From: Candidatus Omnitrophota bacterium
GTDB taxonomy: Bacteria > Omnitrophota > Omnitrophia > Omnitrophales > Aquincolibacteriaceae
Assembly (NCBI GenBank): GCA_903820505.1
Contig: CAIJHQ010000045.1
Coordinates: forward strand, 1 to 64,000
Direction: 5' to 3'
DNA length: 64,000 nt
Shown: piece after piece, positions 25,780-35,581 of the stretch
Numbering within the stretch: the stretch's first letter is position 1
Layout: each line of letters starts with the position of its first letter
Made by a program: the position numbers and the translations under genes
Notes under the pieces: model-generated
The model's database searches: none
What the model saw: only the letters and a program-made list of their open reading frames with translations
What the model was told of the DNA's origin: nothing

Positions 25780-25919
25780 GCCCCCCGAACTTAAATTCCC
25801 AAAGCTTTAAAAATGTGTAGTAGATTGACAGAGTAACACACAAAAACCCAACGGCGCCATCGAAAATCCCCGCGCCGCGGAACACCGCCGGCTTCCTGAT
25901 CAAACCCGGGCCCTGCTCG
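25769..25919 (-). pseudogene. C-terminal fragment of a GT2 glycosyltransferase
   Basis: In one minus-strand frame the translation after about 25915 reads FDEQGPGLIRKPAVFRGAG then IFDGAVGFLCVTLSIYYTFL and KLWEF, which resembles the C-terminal segment of WaaE-type GT2 proteins (compare KLGILDGIAGFQYAFLSAYY in the gene at 27189-27923). No catalytic domain precedes it; upstream the frame runs through the end of the lhgO-like gene. It ends overlapping the methyltransferase start, as a genuine neighbour would. I read it as the stump of a lost gene. Confidence 0.6.
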
Positions 25920-27122
25920 TCAAACCTGTGGGATCCGGTCAGCGACCATTTTCGCGAACGGAAAACTGCAGGTAAAAGCGGGCGAGACGGCGTTGAGGAT
26001 GTGGGTGCTCTCGCGATCCCCCTCGACAACAAAATCCATGACAAGCTCAAGCGATCGCGTATCAAGAAGCTGAGCCCGAATGCCGGGACGGCTCCACTCC
26101 CGAAATCCCTGCTTGTCGATCGTTTTAACAAGCTGTGTTGCAAGCTCCACAAAATGGTCCTTGTCGTATTTCCGCATCTCTTCGAACGCAAGGTCCCGAA
26201 AACCGAATGAGTTCGTTACAAAAAGCTGGACCTCCCGGGCCACGATCTCGGCCAGTTCCCCCGCGCTGAAATTCTCCATCCGGGCATAATTCTCCCGCCA
26301 AAAAGCCGGAATAGCGGTCGGGCCGATCTTGATCGTGCCATCGACTGTGACCGTATAGTGAACGCCCAGAAACGGATTTTTAAGGTTCGGAACGGGATAA
26401 ATGTTCGTGCGGACGGGCTTGTCGGGATTCATGTACTTCAGGTAGATCCCTTTGAAGGGAATGATCGTGTAGTGACTGGAATATCCGAAATCTTTTCCGA
26501 TGCGGTCGGCGTAAAGTCCCGCTGCATTAATAAGGTGTTTCGCGCTGATCCCTCGCCTGGACGTCAGGACTCTGTTCCCGGAGATCCTTTTCTGATAGGT
26601 CTCGCCAAAATGGATTTTGACGCCTTTTTGAAGCAACTCATTCCTGAGACAGCGGGCCACTTCTACCGGGTCAACGGTGGCCGTAGCGGGAGAATAGAGG
26701 GCATGTTTAAAAGTTCGGGCATTCGGTTCGATCTCACTGAGTTCCCGTTCATCGACCAGGCGGACATCCGCTCCGTTCGCTTTGCCTCTCCGCTCCAACT
26801 CAAAGAGGGCCGGAAGTTCCTCCTCAGACCGGGCGACCACGACTTTCCCGCACTCATTGATACGAAGGTGATTGTCCCGGCAGTACTGACGCATGGCCGC
26901 GTTCCCCTCCCGGGTAAAACGGGCCTTGAGGGAATCCACCGTGTAATAGAATCCTGCGTGAAGAACGCCACTATTGCGGCCGCTGCTATGGAAGGCCACG
27001 TCCGGTTCTTTTTCGAGGATGATGATCCTCGCCGCAGGGAAACGCCGATTCAGTTCGCGGGCGACCGCCAACCCGACAATCCCCGCACCGACCACAAGAT
27101 AATCGCAGTTTTCAAAATCCAT
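25920..27122 (-). CDS. lhgO: L-2-hydroxyglutarate oxidase-like FAD enzyme
   Basis: About 400 residues, DAO-type flavoprotein. It opens YLVVGAGIVGLAVARELNRR with the FAD-binding glycine motif, then HSSGRNSGVLHAGFYY, the signature stretch of L-2-hydroxyglutarate dehydrogenases/oxidases (LhgO/YgaF), NAAGLYADRIG in the middle, and VSPAFTCSFPFAKMVAD at the end. The start at 27122 is preferred because it sits directly before the Rossmann fold. Embedded among glycosyltransferases, it may oxidise a related hydroxy acid, but the metabolic role is not shown by context. Confidence 0.88.
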   Translation of the reverse strand: MDFENCDYLVVGAGIVGLAVARELNRRFPAARIIILEKEPDVAFHSSGRNSGVLHAGFYYTVDSLKARFTREGNAAMRQYCRDNHLRINECGKVVVARSEEELPALFELERRGKANGADVRLVDERELSEIEPNARTFKHALYSPATATVDPVEVARCLRNELLQKGVKIHFGETYQKRISGNRVLTSRRGISAKHLINAAGLYADRIGKDFGYSSHYTIIPFKGIYLKYMNPDKPVRTNIYPVPNLKNPFLGVHYTVTVDGTIKIGPTAIPAFWRENYARMENFSAGELAEIVAREVQLFVTNSFGFRDLAFEEMRKYDKDHFVELATQLVKTIDKQGFREWSRPGIRAQLLDTRSLELVMDFVVEGDRESTHILNAVSPAFTCSFPFAKMVADRIPQV

Positions 27123-27188
27123 AGGGTCCAACCTGTCAAAGTCGCCTGTCAGGATCCGGGCCACGGATCCCCCGGATGAGAAGGTCCG

Positions 27189-27923
27189 CTACGCTTTTCG
27201 CCAGTAGCGCCAGTGTTTTTCGAAGGTATAGTAGGCGGAAAGAAAGGCATATTGGAATCCCGCGATACCGTCCAGGATCCCGAGCTTCCAGAAGTAAAGG
27301 AAAAAGAACCGGGCGAGCGGGCGCACGAGAACGCTCCACAGACCCGGGCGAACTCCTTTTTCCCGCATTGTCACCAATTCAAGCGGCACATACGCGGCGG
27401 TCTTTTTTTTATGGTGCGCAAAATCCCGCGTGGAGTAATGAAGGATCGGGCTTTTCAATTTTCGACACGGTAGTGCGGTCTCGATCTTTTCGTGGACCGG
27501 TTGGACCCAGGAGGTGTGCGCCTTCGGGAAGAGGCGGACCGGAGCATCATCACACGCATCACTGAAACGAAGGAGCTTCCCGAAAAAGAAATTCTTCCGG
27601 GGGATTGCATAAACAGCCCGGGGTGCTTCGCGGCTGATCGTCCTCTTAATTTCATCCGCCAGTTCCGGAGTTACCCGTTCGTCCGCGTCGATGAATAAAA
27701 GCCAATCCCCCTTTGCGTTTGAGGCCGCGAAATTCCGTTGCGCGGCAAAATTCTCGAACGGATGATGGATCAAACGGGCCCCATGCTTCTCCGCCAAAGC
27801 ACATGTCCGATCCTCGCTCCCGGAATCCACCACGAGGACCTCATCTGCCCAAGCAAGCGCCGCGAGACACTCTTCGATATTTTTCTCCTCATTTTGCGTC
27901 AGAACGACAGCGGAAAGTTTCAT
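27189..27923 (-). CDS. GT2 glycosyltransferase, WaaE type
   Basis: A 244-residue GT-A enzyme beginning LSAVVLTQNEEKNIEECLAA, with VVDSGSEDRTCALAEKHGA and LFIDADERVTPELADEI (DxD), and the C-terminal membrane-associated segment FWKLGILDGIAGFQYAFLSA. It is a paralogue of 15744-16514. It overlaps the GT2 gene upstream by four bases. Role: adding a core or repeat-unit sugar at the cytoplasmic face. Confidence 0.91.
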   Translation of the reverse strand: MKLSAVVLTQNEEKNIEECLAALAWADEVLVVDSGSEDRTCALAEKHGARLIHHPFENFAAQRNFAASNAKGDWLLFIDADERVTPELADEIKRTISREAPRAVYAIPRKNFFFGKLLRFSDACDDAPVRLFPKAHTSWVQPVHEKIETALPCRKLKSPILHYSTRDFAHHKKKTAAYVPLELVTMREKGVRPGLWSVLVRPLARFFFLYFWKLGILDGIAGFQYAFLSAYYTFEKHWRYWRKA

Positions 27924-28789
27924 ACGGGACCCCCTCGACGCCGCAGGGCTTCAAAGAAGCCCAGCATGAAGCCAAAGCGCCCCCGCAAAAGGGTCCACGC
28001 CATCCGGGGCAACAGAAAAAAAATGTGATCGATCCAAAAGGGAGCGCCCTTCAGGTTCTTCCACATGAAAAGAAATGTGTTCCGGGAAGCGATGGTCTCG
28101 CGGCGCAGATCGGTGAACGCCTTTTTAAAACTCGCCTGCCCCATGTGATAAACAACGCTCCGGGGCCCATAGTAGAGGTGATAACCGGCCCGTGAGGCGC
28201 GCAGACACAGATCGGCGTCCTCCATGATCCCCGGCAAAAACCGCCGATCATACCCTCCGAGACTGAGAAATCCCGCTCTGGAGAAGGCGCCGAACCCGGC
28301 CGCGAATGTTGTTGATGGAACCATCGCGTGGGCCTCAAAACCCGGATATCGGGCATCCGCCCAGAACATCCCGTATTTGACGCCCGCGCGGGTATCGACC
28401 GCTTCGATCGCCGTACCGTCAAAGCTCATGACCCTCGGAGCGACAAGAAAAGTGTCGGGATCTTCCCCGAACCTGCTGACCAGCGGATCGATAAAATCCT
28501 TTTGGACCCGGATATCGTTATTGAGCAGGATCGCGATGGGCTCTTTGATCTTCTCCAGGTAACCGTTATAGGAACACAACACCAGATTCTCCGGGGCCTT
28601 ACAAAATTCAAACTCCGGGAAATGTTCCCGGACATAGGGTCCGCTTTCGTCCGTACTGAGGTTGTCCAGGACAGTGACAGCGGTCGGGGTCTTCGCGCGA
28701 CGGACCGCCTCCGCGATGCTCGGCAGACACGCCTCGAGCATTTCCTTTCCGTTGTAGTTAAGGATCACGATCCGGGCTGAGAGCGTCAT
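27920..28789 (-). CDS. GT2 glycosyltransferase, rhamnosyltransferase-like
   Basis: A 289-residue protein with RIVILNYNGKEMLEACLPS, VLDNLSTDESG, ILLNNDIRVQKDFIDPL and the late ED motif in GIMEDADLCLRASRAGY, typical of the WcaE/rhamnosyl GT2 branch. A hydrophobic C-terminal tail could anchor it to the membrane. Overlaps of four bases on each side place it in one transcript with the DUF2079 gene and the other GT2. Confidence 0.91.
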   Translation of the reverse strand: MTLSARIVILNYNGKEMLEACLPSIAEAVRRAKTPTAVTVLDNLSTDESGPYVREHFPEFEFCKAPENLVLCSYNGYLEKIKEPIAILLNNDIRVQKDFIDPLVSRFGEDPDTFLVAPRVMSFDGTAIEAVDTRAGVKYGMFWADARYPGFEAHAMVPSTTFAAGFGAFSRAGFLSLGGYDRRFLPGIMEDADLCLRASRAGYHLYYGPRSVVYHMGQASFKKAFTDLRRETIASRNTFLFMWKNLKGAPFWIDHIFFLLPRMAWTLLRGRFGFMLGFFEALRRRGGPV

Positions 28790-30441
28790 AATGATCCATC
28801 GCGCACGAGGATATAAAAACCGTCCCGCTCAAAGGACACCCGATACCCCGAGTCTTTAAATTCGGCCAAAGTACTTTCGGGCGAGGCGGTCTGAGGCTCC
28901 CAGAACTTCGCGTCCCAAACGACCGTGTCGGCCTTGTACTTCCTCGCGAAATCAAGCTTCGTCGGAGCGGCATTGTAATTGAACTGGTAGATAAATTTCC
29001 TGTTGCAAAGTTGGGGGATGAACGAGTTGTGGGTCAGAACGCGAGCATCCGGAGGGATCGTACGTAGTTTTCCCCTGACCATCTCGGTATGTGCATTGCG
29101 GTATGCGTGGATGTCCCGGAAGAACCAGTATTCGGAAGGACCGGAGCGCAGAACGCCGACGAACAGCAGGAGAAGTCCGGCAAATAGGCAGTTCTTCCCG
29201 ATCCAACCGGATCTACGCCGTAGTTGATCAAAAGAAAAGACCGTTGAGATAAAAAGGAACGGAGTAAGCCCGGTAAAATAGTGATAATTAAAGGACCTCA
29301 TGGGACCGTTCGCTGAAAGCAGGTTCTGGAACAAGATTGGAAAGGTCAGGATCAGCGTCGGCAAGTTAAAGAACGGCAGGTAAAGGAACGGCAAAAAAAC
29401 TTTCAAAACGTAGCCGGCCGATTCTCCCGAGAAAAGTCTTTTGACAAAGCCCGAAGCGGGATCCATGAGCATCTGCGAGTAATTTCCACCATAAAAATAG
29501 GGGGCGCCGCTCAGATGAGGAATGAGCCAACGGGTCTCCCAAATAAATAGGCCCAGCGAACCGAGCATGACCGCAACCCCGACGCCGCGCATCCTTTTCC
29601 ACAGGAAAGCGTAGAAGCCGAACATGAACGCGATCCCTGCAAAGTTCTCCTTGCCGGTCACTGCAACGGCGAGACAGAGCAAAAAACGGACGACCTTTCC
29701 CCTGTCCAGAAAAAGGAACGCCCACCACAAGAACGGCTCGGCCAGAACTTCAGGATGGAAATCTTCATGCAAAGCGGCGCGCATCGGCTGAAAGAAGAAG
29801 AACATCAATAGAAAAACAAGAATGAGCGGACGGTCCTTGAGCTTGTCACGCACGATCAACGCCAGCGGGAAGAAAGAACTCGCGGCGGCAAGTGCCTGGA
29901 GCAGGACGAGTGTGCGCAGATCCGGCCATATCGCGTAAAAAGGCGCCGCCAGGATCAGGATCGGGCTGACGTGGTCGCCCATCAGATTGATATTTTCTTT
30001 TATGGAAGAAAAAAAGAGATCTCCATGGATCGTGTTCCAGACCGCCTGGGCGAAGATCCCGAGATCGAAAGCGCGGGTCTGGAGCGCCGCCTGCCGCTCG
30101 AATCCAACAATAGTCATCACGGTCGCGTAAATGACGAATAGCGCTGCGGCAGTAATAAGCGGCGGCACATCACAAAGAGATTTCCAGAGCCGGACCGGCC
30201 AGAACTTCGGGAAGGACTGCGGCATCAGGAAACGTGCCCCGAATAAAAAGACGCTGAATACGGAAACGAACAGGATCGTCAGATTAACATAGCGGCTCTT
30301 TTTGCCCAGCTCCTTCATCCAGCCCAGCTGGACCAACGGCACCCCGTTCGTCAGAAGAAAAAATAGAGCCACGACCCCGGTCAATAAAAGCGCGCTATTC
30401 AATGCGCTGAAAAGACCGCCGCGGTTGACCTTTTGATCCAT
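28786..30441 (-). CDS. DUF2079 family polytopic membrane protein
   Basis: A 551-residue protein with about ten to twelve hydrophobic segments. The first loop carries RAFDLGIFAQAVWNTIHGD and GDHVSPILILAAPFYAIWPD, and later LHEDFHPEVLAEPFLWWAFL, the DUF2079 hallmarks. The acidic residues in the first loop recall GT-C transferases that use lipid-linked sugars, so a periplasmic glycosyltransferase role is plausible but unproven. It overlaps both neighbours. Confidence 0.85.
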   Translation of the reverse strand: MDQKVNRGGLFSALNSALLLTGVVALFFLLTNGVPLVQLGWMKELGKKSRYVNLTILFVSVFSVFLFGARFLMPQSFPKFWPVRLWKSLCDVPPLITAAALFVIYATVMTIVGFERQAALQTRAFDLGIFAQAVWNTIHGDLFFSSIKENINLMGDHVSPILILAAPFYAIWPDLRTLVLLQALAAASSFFPLALIVRDKLKDRPLILVFLLMFFFFQPMRAALHEDFHPEVLAEPFLWWAFLFLDRGKVVRFLLCLAVAVTGKENFAGIAFMFGFYAFLWKRMRGVGVAVMLGSLGLFIWETRWLIPHLSGAPYFYGGNYSQMLMDPASGFVKRLFSGESAGYVLKVFLPFLYLPFFNLPTLILTFPILFQNLLSANGPMRSFNYHYFTGLTPFLFISTVFSFDQLRRRSGWIGKNCLFAGLLLLFVGVLRSGPSEYWFFRDIHAYRNAHTEMVRGKLRTIPPDARVLTHNSFIPQLCNRKFIYQFNYNAAPTKLDFARKYKADTVVWDAKFWEPQTASPESTLAEFKDSGYRVSFERDGFYILVRDGSL

Positions 30442-32405
30442 CAGCGCACGTCCTCATTTTTGAAGATAAAAAAAGTTTTCCCGACACGGTAAATCGGCTC
30501 TCTCCCGACAAACCAGGACCGGGGATCTCTTTGCTGGACCATGTAGTCGCCTATCCCGAGAGCATAAAATCCCGGCGCCGGCGACTGAAAATCCCGCTCT
30601 TCCATAAGTTTCCACGGGATTTTGTAGTAATCGTAAATGTCCGCGTTCAGGGCCTCGCCGGAGATCTTGATCAAAGGAATTTTTTGGTCCCGCACAAATT
30701 CCGCGAACCTCTTGTTATCTTGCCCCCAACTGAGGTTTGAATCCGCCACGAGTTTTGCGCCCTGCTCCGGTCCCCCGATGAGCTCATTGAAATAGGCGAG
30801 ATAATCGGGTGCGGTCATCGCGGTGCGTGCGACAAACAACAGCAGAAGTGCGCCGAGGCCCCACAGAAGCGCCTTCCGGACCGGTTTGTTTTTCATATTC
30901 GCGAGTGAAGCGGCAGGGATCCCGCCCACCACGAAGAGAAAGGGGTAGATCGGAAGAATGTGCCGCAAGCCGATCTGAATTTTATTCGTCATGGCGGCGC
31001 CGAGGAAAAAGAGGATGGGCAATAAAATAAGAGCTTTCACGAAAAAGGAACGCCTCGAAAAGATCAGGATCAAAAACCCGATCAGAGAGAGCGCGAGAGT
31101 GAGCAGCGGGGTTTTGATCGCGATGAGGCCCGGAAAATACTTCCAATCGCATGTCACGAAGGACCCCTCCACGCAGGCCCCATGCCCGGCCGCGGAATGC
31201 GACAGGACGATGCCGAGCGGCTTCATGTAATTCCCGAAACCGATGAACCTATGGAATTTTTGAATGAGATCAGTGTATCCGAGGACGATCACCAAAGCGG
31301 CAAGGACCCATACCGCGAGAAAATATTTCAGGAGACGGATTCCGGCGTCCTTCGACGGAATCCGGGACAATAAAACGGCGACGCCGAGTGCGATCAAATT
31401 CGCGGACGCAAGGATCGCGGCAGCAGAGAAGCCGTATTTCTTCTTAAGCCGTATGGAGTACGCCAGGCAAAGCGCGGCTCCGCCGAGCGCCAATCCTTTG
31501 AGTATGACCCGGAGCTTTGGAGAACTCTTGATCTTTGCGATGTCGCGCGCGCAAAGATAGAGCGCAAAAAGGCAGAACGGCCCGAACAGGACCATCGCCT
31601 GTTTCTCCCCGATCGCGTTCGCAACAAGAAAAAGCGAAATGCCGAGGATCCACTTTTCGAACGACGGAGCGGACACCGCCGTCAGGGCCTGTCGCACCGT
31701 AGAAAAATAGTAGATCAGGAACAAAACGGCGAAGAGCGGCAAAAGGATCAGCCCGCTGATCTTTGACATCAAAGCGGCCCCGCAAGCTATCCCAAGCACA
31801 ATGGCCCGGCGGTCTGAGGGCGCGTCAAAGAATCGTTTGAGGGCATAGATCGCCAGAAAAAAGAAAGCCGTAAACCCCATATCCGTAGTAAAAAGGCTTC
31901 CGTGCGCGATGATATTCGGCGAAAAACAAAAGAGCGTCAGAGACAGCAACGCCGCCCATCTCCCGAAGAGCTCTCCGGCAAAAAAGAAAAGAGCGATCCC
32001 CAGCAAGACCGTTAACCCGACGATCGGCAAGCGCTCCAGAAAAAGGATAAGATCAGGGTCATTGCCCATCGTATAAAGAAACCGGGCGCCATTGCGGGAA
32101 AGATCGAGGCGATCGGTATTGGGGACAAAAAGAGGGTCTTGGATCGGAAAATGCGGCTGGATCGCGAGCAGCGGCAGGGCGGCGATCTGAAGGATAAGCG
32201 GCGGATGTTCGCCCAGGAATTCATAATTGTTGTAGCGAACGATGGGATATCCCCCGCTACTGAAAAAAGTCTCATCCACTGTTTGCCCGCAGGTCCGGGC
32301 GGAGTACAGCGTCTGGAAGCTGAGCGCCAGCAACAACGCGATCAGAATATAATTTCCGTTGATGATCTTCGTTCCAGATTTCACTATCGCCCCTTTACCG
32401 TTCAC
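30441..32405 (-). CDS. GT39-like (ArnT/PMT-type) glycosyltransferase, polytopic
   Basis: A 654-residue membrane protein. The first periplasmic loop contains QTVDETFFSSGGYPIVRYNN then FLGEHPPLILQIAALPLL, with the D-E and E-H-P-P pattern of dolichyl- or undecaprenyl-phosphate sugar transferases. About eleven helices follow and a C-terminal soluble part includes DSNLSWGQDNKRFAEFV. It would move a sugar from a lipid carrier to a periplasmic acceptor. First gene of its run; a 195-base gap separates it from cysNC. Confidence 0.85.
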   Translation of the reverse strand: MNGKGAIVKSGTKIINGNYILIALLLALSFQTLYSARTCGQTVDETFFSSGGYPIVRYNNYEFLGEHPPLILQIAALPLLAIQPHFPIQDPLFVPNTDRLDLSRNGARFLYTMGNDPDLILFLERLPIVGLTVLLGIALFFFAGELFGRWAALLSLTLFCFSPNIIAHGSLFTTDMGFTAFFFLAIYALKRFFDAPSDRRAIVLGIACGAALMSKISGLILLPLFAVLFLIYYFSTVRQALTAVSAPSFEKWILGISLFLVANAIGEKQAMVLFGPFCLFALYLCARDIAKIKSSPKLRVILKGLALGGAALCLAYSIRLKKKYGFSAAAILASANLIALGVAVLLSRIPSKDAGIRLLKYFLAVWVLAALVIVLGYTDLIQKFHRFIGFGNYMKPLGIVLSHSAAGHGACVEGSFVTCDWKYFPGLIAIKTPLLTLALSLIGFLILIFSRRSFFVKALILLPILFFLGAAMTNKIQIGLRHILPIYPFLFVVGGIPAASLANMKNKPVRKALLWGLGALLLLFVARTAMTAPDYLAYFNELIGGPEQGAKLVADSNLSWGQDNKRFAEFVRDQKIPLIKISGEALNADIYDYYKIPWKLMEERDFQSPAPGFYALGIGDYMVQQRDPRSWFVGREPIYRVGKTFFIFKNEDVR

Positions 32406-32600
32406 AGATTGCAGAAATCCCGGGGACTACCGTGCGACAAAATCATTGAACCCGCACGAACGAGCTCCGGCAGAGCCGGACTCATGAATGAGCGCCCAGG
32501 GAAGAATCGTCGCCTATAAATTCAGCGGCCGGAGTTTTAAGGATAATCATAGAAGCTGTGGCAATCAACCCAAAGATCTCCGTGCTTTCGTTAAAAGATT

Positions 32601-34526
32601 TTAGACCGTCAAAAATCCGTTCCGGCGAAGGTAGTTATAAACTTTTTCCGCGGAAACGTCGAGGCTCTCTTCCCCCGTCTTCAGGTGGATAGCGGGGTTC
32701 TGCGGAACTTCATAGGGAGCGTTGATCCCGGTGAACTCAGGGATCAAACCCGCTTTGGCCTTCTCATAGAGACCTTTGGGGTCGCGTCGCTCACAGACCG
32801 AAACGGGAGAATCGGTATAGATCTCGATGAATTGGCCGGCGCCGATGATCTCTTGGGCATGCCCCCGGTCCGCCCTGTACGGGGAAATAAATGCGGTCAG
32901 AACGATGACCCCGGCCTCATTAAAAAGACGTGCGACTTCGGCAACACGGCGAATATTCTCGGTCCGGTCAGGCGGCGAAAAACTTAAGTCCCGATTTAAT
33001 CCATGGCGGACATTGTCCCCGTCCAGCACGAAGCAGAGATGCCCGGCGGCCATCAGCCGCTTCTCCAACTCGAACGCAAGGCTCGATTTTCCGGAACTGC
33101 TAAGCCCCGTAAACCACAGTGTGGCAGGACGCTGCCTCAAAAGCTTCGCGCGGTCGGCAGGCGTCACCGCACCCTCCTGGCGATGGATGATTTTATTCTT
33201 GGCCTTACCGGTCTCGGCCAGTTTGGCCGCCGACGATAACCGGCCTCGTTCGATGATGGTGCCTGCCGCAACGGTCGCATAGGTCATTGGATCGATCACG
33301 ATAAAACTTCCCGTTTCGCGGTTCCGGGAATATTCGTCACAAAAGATCTGCTTGAAAAGCTGGACCGTAACACGCCCGATCTCATTGAGCCTGAGCTCGG
33401 CCGCTTTTTCGCGGCCCAGCGTTTCAGGGTTGATCTTGAAATTCAGTCCCGTGACCGATCCCTTCAAAAGCTGGGTCGTGTGTTTGACCAGATAAACCTT
33501 CCCGATCTGCATGGGGCTGGGATCCATCCAGATGAGGATCGCGTCGATCTCCCGGTAAACGTGCGGGATATTATGGGGATGCACCAGCATGTCGCCGCGA
33601 TTGACATCAACATCATCTTCAAGCGTGACCGTTACTGATTGCGGCGCGAACGCTTTCGCGAGTTCCCCGTCAAAGGTCACGATCGACCGCACCTTGGTCC
33701 GCCGCTGCGATGGCAGCACAAGGACCTCATCACCCTTCCCGATCGTACCTGACGCGATCCTGCCGGCATAACCGCGGAAATTCATATTGGGACGATTGAC
33801 ATACTGAACCGGGAACCGGAGGTCGATCAGGTTCCGCGAGCCCATCACATGAACATTTTCGAGATGCCGGAGAAGCGGCGAACCGTCATACCAGGGCATC
33901 TTTTCACTCATCCTGACGACGTTGTCCCCGTTGAGCGCGCTGACAGGGATATAGACCAAATCCGTGATCTGCAACTTTTCCGCGAAGGTCCCGAAATCAT
34001 CCTGGATCTTCCGGAACACTTCTTCCGAATAACCGGCCAGGTCCATCTTGTTGACCGCGACCACCATATGCTGGATTCCGAGGAGTGAGGCAATGAAGGC
34101 ATGGCGCTTAGACTGGATCAACACGCCCTTGCTCGCATCGATCAAGACCACCGCAAGGTCCGCCGTCGAGGCGCCGGTCGCCATATTCCGCGTGTATTGC
34201 TCATGGCCGGGCGTATCGGCAATGATGAAATGCCGTTTGGGCGTCGAAAAATAACGGTAGGCCACGTCGATCGTGATCGCCTGCTCGCGTTCGGCCTTGA
34301 GACCATCCATCACGAGCGAAAGGTCAAGTTCCTCGCGCATGAACTTAGTGGAGTCCTTCCGCAGCGCGGCAAGCTGGTCTTCATAGAGGCTATTGGCTTC
34401 ATACAAGAGACGCCCGATCAGGGTGGATTTACCGTCGTCGACACTTCCCGCGGTCGAAAAACGGAGAAGATCGGCCTCTTGGTTCTGTTTCAGGAAAGTT
34501 TCGACGGAGGGAACCGGGGCGGCCAT
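32601..34526 (-). CDS. cysNC: Bifunctional sulfate adenylyltransferase subunit 1 / APS kinase
   Basis: 641 residues. The CysN part is an EF-Tu-like GTPase: GSVDDGKST at 27-35, DTPGHEQYTRN, NKMD; it powers APS synthesis by CysD. From about residue 455 an APS kinase domain follows with FTGLSSSGKSSLA, LDGDNVRHGLNRDLSF, FISPYRADR and CERRDPKGLYEKA, all canonical. Together with CysD this converts sulfate to PAPS. The ATG at 34526 shares one base with the cysD stop (TGATG). It is one of two APS kinase domains in the locus. Confidence 0.96.
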   Translation of the reverse strand: MAAPVPSVETFLKQNQEADLLRFSTAGSVDDGKSTLIGRLLYEANSLYEDQLAALRKDSTKFMREELDLSLVMDGLKAEREQAITIDVAYRYFSTPKRHFIIADTPGHEQYTRNMATGASTADLAVVLIDASKGVLIQSKRHAFIASLLGIQHMVVAVNKMDLAGYSEEVFRKIQDDFGTFAEKLQITDLVYIPVSALNGDNVVRMSEKMPWYDGSPLLRHLENVHVMGSRNLIDLRFPVQYVNRPNMNFRGYAGRIASGTIGKGDEVLVLPSQRRTKVRSIVTFDGELAKAFAPQSVTVTLEDDVDVNRGDMLVHPHNIPHVYREIDAILIWMDPSPMQIGKVYLVKHTTQLLKGSVTGLNFKINPETLGREKAAELRLNEIGRVTVQLFKQIFCDEYSRNRETGSFIVIDPMTYATVAAGTIIERGRLSSAAKLAETGKAKNKIIHRQEGAVTPADRAKLLRQRPATLWFTGLSSSGKSSLAFELEKRLMAAGHLCFVLDGDNVRHGLNRDLSFSPPDRTENIRRVAEVARLFNEAGVIVLTAFISPYRADRGHAQEIIGAGQFIEIYTDSPVSVCERRDPKGLYEKAKAGLIPEFTGINAPYEVPQNPAIHLKTGEESLDVSAEKVYNYLRRNGFLTV

Positions 34527-35431
34527 CAGAAATAGCCCTCCTTCTTCTTTTGCTCCATGGAAGAATCCTGGTCGTGATCGATCAGACGTGTGATCCTCTC
34601 GGAATTCTTGACGGTCATGATCTCCTCGATGATCTCCGGAACGGTCGCAGCCTTGGAAGCTACGGCTCCCGTGCAAGGGAAACAACCGAGCGTCCGGAAC
34701 CGGCACATGACTTTTTGAGATTTTTCTCCTTGCTTCAGCGGGATCGGACCCTCCAGCGGAATGAGCTGGCCTTCGCGGACGATCATTTCCCGTTCCCTGG
34801 CAAAATACATCGGGACGACCGGGATCTTTTCAAGGTGGATGTAGTGCCAAACATCCAGCTCGGTCCAGTTGGATAGCGGAAAGACCCGGATGCTTTCGCC
34901 TTTGTTGACGAGGGTATTGTAAAGATGCCAGATCTCAGGCCGCTGGTTCTTGGGGTCCCATTGCCCGAATTCATCCCGGAACGAGAAAATGCGTTCCTTG
35001 GCGCGGGATTTTTCCTCTTCACGGCGCGCACCCCCGAACGCGGCATCGCATCCGATCTCTTTAAGAGCATTCAGCAACGCTTGCGTTTTAAGGATCGCAC
35101 AGCACTTGACCGTCCCCAGCGTCCAGGGATTCGTACCCGTGTCTGAGCATGCGGGATGCTTGTAGATCCTGAGGTCCGCCCCGATCTGCTTGATGTAACG
35201 GTCCCGGAAATCGTACATTTCCTTGAATTTCATGTTCGTATCGACGTGCAACAGCGGGAACGGGATCTTTCCGGGGTAAAAAGCTTTTTGAGCGAGGCGA
35301 ACCATTACGGAAGAATCTTTTCCCACTGAATAAAGCATCACCGGACGTTCGAACGAGGCCGCAACCTCACGAATGATGTGGATGCTTTCAGCTTCCAGGT
35401 TCTTCAGTTTGCTTAAACGATAACTTTCCAT
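34526..35431 (-). CDS. cysD: Sulfate adenylyltransferase subunit 2
   Basis: 301-residue PP-loop ATPase that forms APS from sulfate and ATP with the GTPase CysN. Motifs: [20 protein letters not shown] (PP loop), [30 protein letters not shown] and [11 protein letters not shown]. All features and length are normal for CysD. It is followed by cysNC with a one-base overlap and separated from the upstream fused transporter gene by about 150 bases, where a TATAAT without a clear -35 is present. Confidence 0.97.
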   Translation of the reverse strand: MESYRLSKLKNLEAESIHIIREVAASFERPVMLYSVGKDSSVMVRLAQKAFYPGKIPFPLLHVDTNMKFKEMYDFRDRYIKQIGADLRIYKHPACSDTGTNPWTLGTVKCCAILKTQALLNALKEIGCDAAFGGARREEEKSRAKERIFSFRDEFGQWDPKNQRPEIWHLYNTLVNKGESIRVFPLSNWTELDVWHYIHLEKIPVVPMYFAREREMIVREGQLIPLEGPIPLKQGEKSQKVMCRFRTLGCFPCTGAVASKAATVPEIIEEIMTVKNSERITRLIDHDQDSSMEQKKKEGYF

Positions 35432-35581
35432 AAGTTACGATTACCAATTCGGATACATGGTTAAAGTCATTCAGTGTCTGCGGAAAAAATCCCGGTCAAA
35501 TGCGATCAGCGCGGGGTATTATACTTTGTTGAGGGGGAAATTTCTGTTTTTTTTCAGATAATCCGGCCCGATCATAGGCCA

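Noticed and set aside
32466-32480. Hairpin tccggc-aga-gccgga between cysNC and the GT39-like gene
   Set aside because: Stem is only six bases and no T-run follows on the minus strand, so I do not call a terminator.
35518-35523. TATAAT upstream of cysD
   Set aside because: No acceptable -35 hexamer at 15-18 bases, and it is over 85 bases from the start codon; not called as a promoter.
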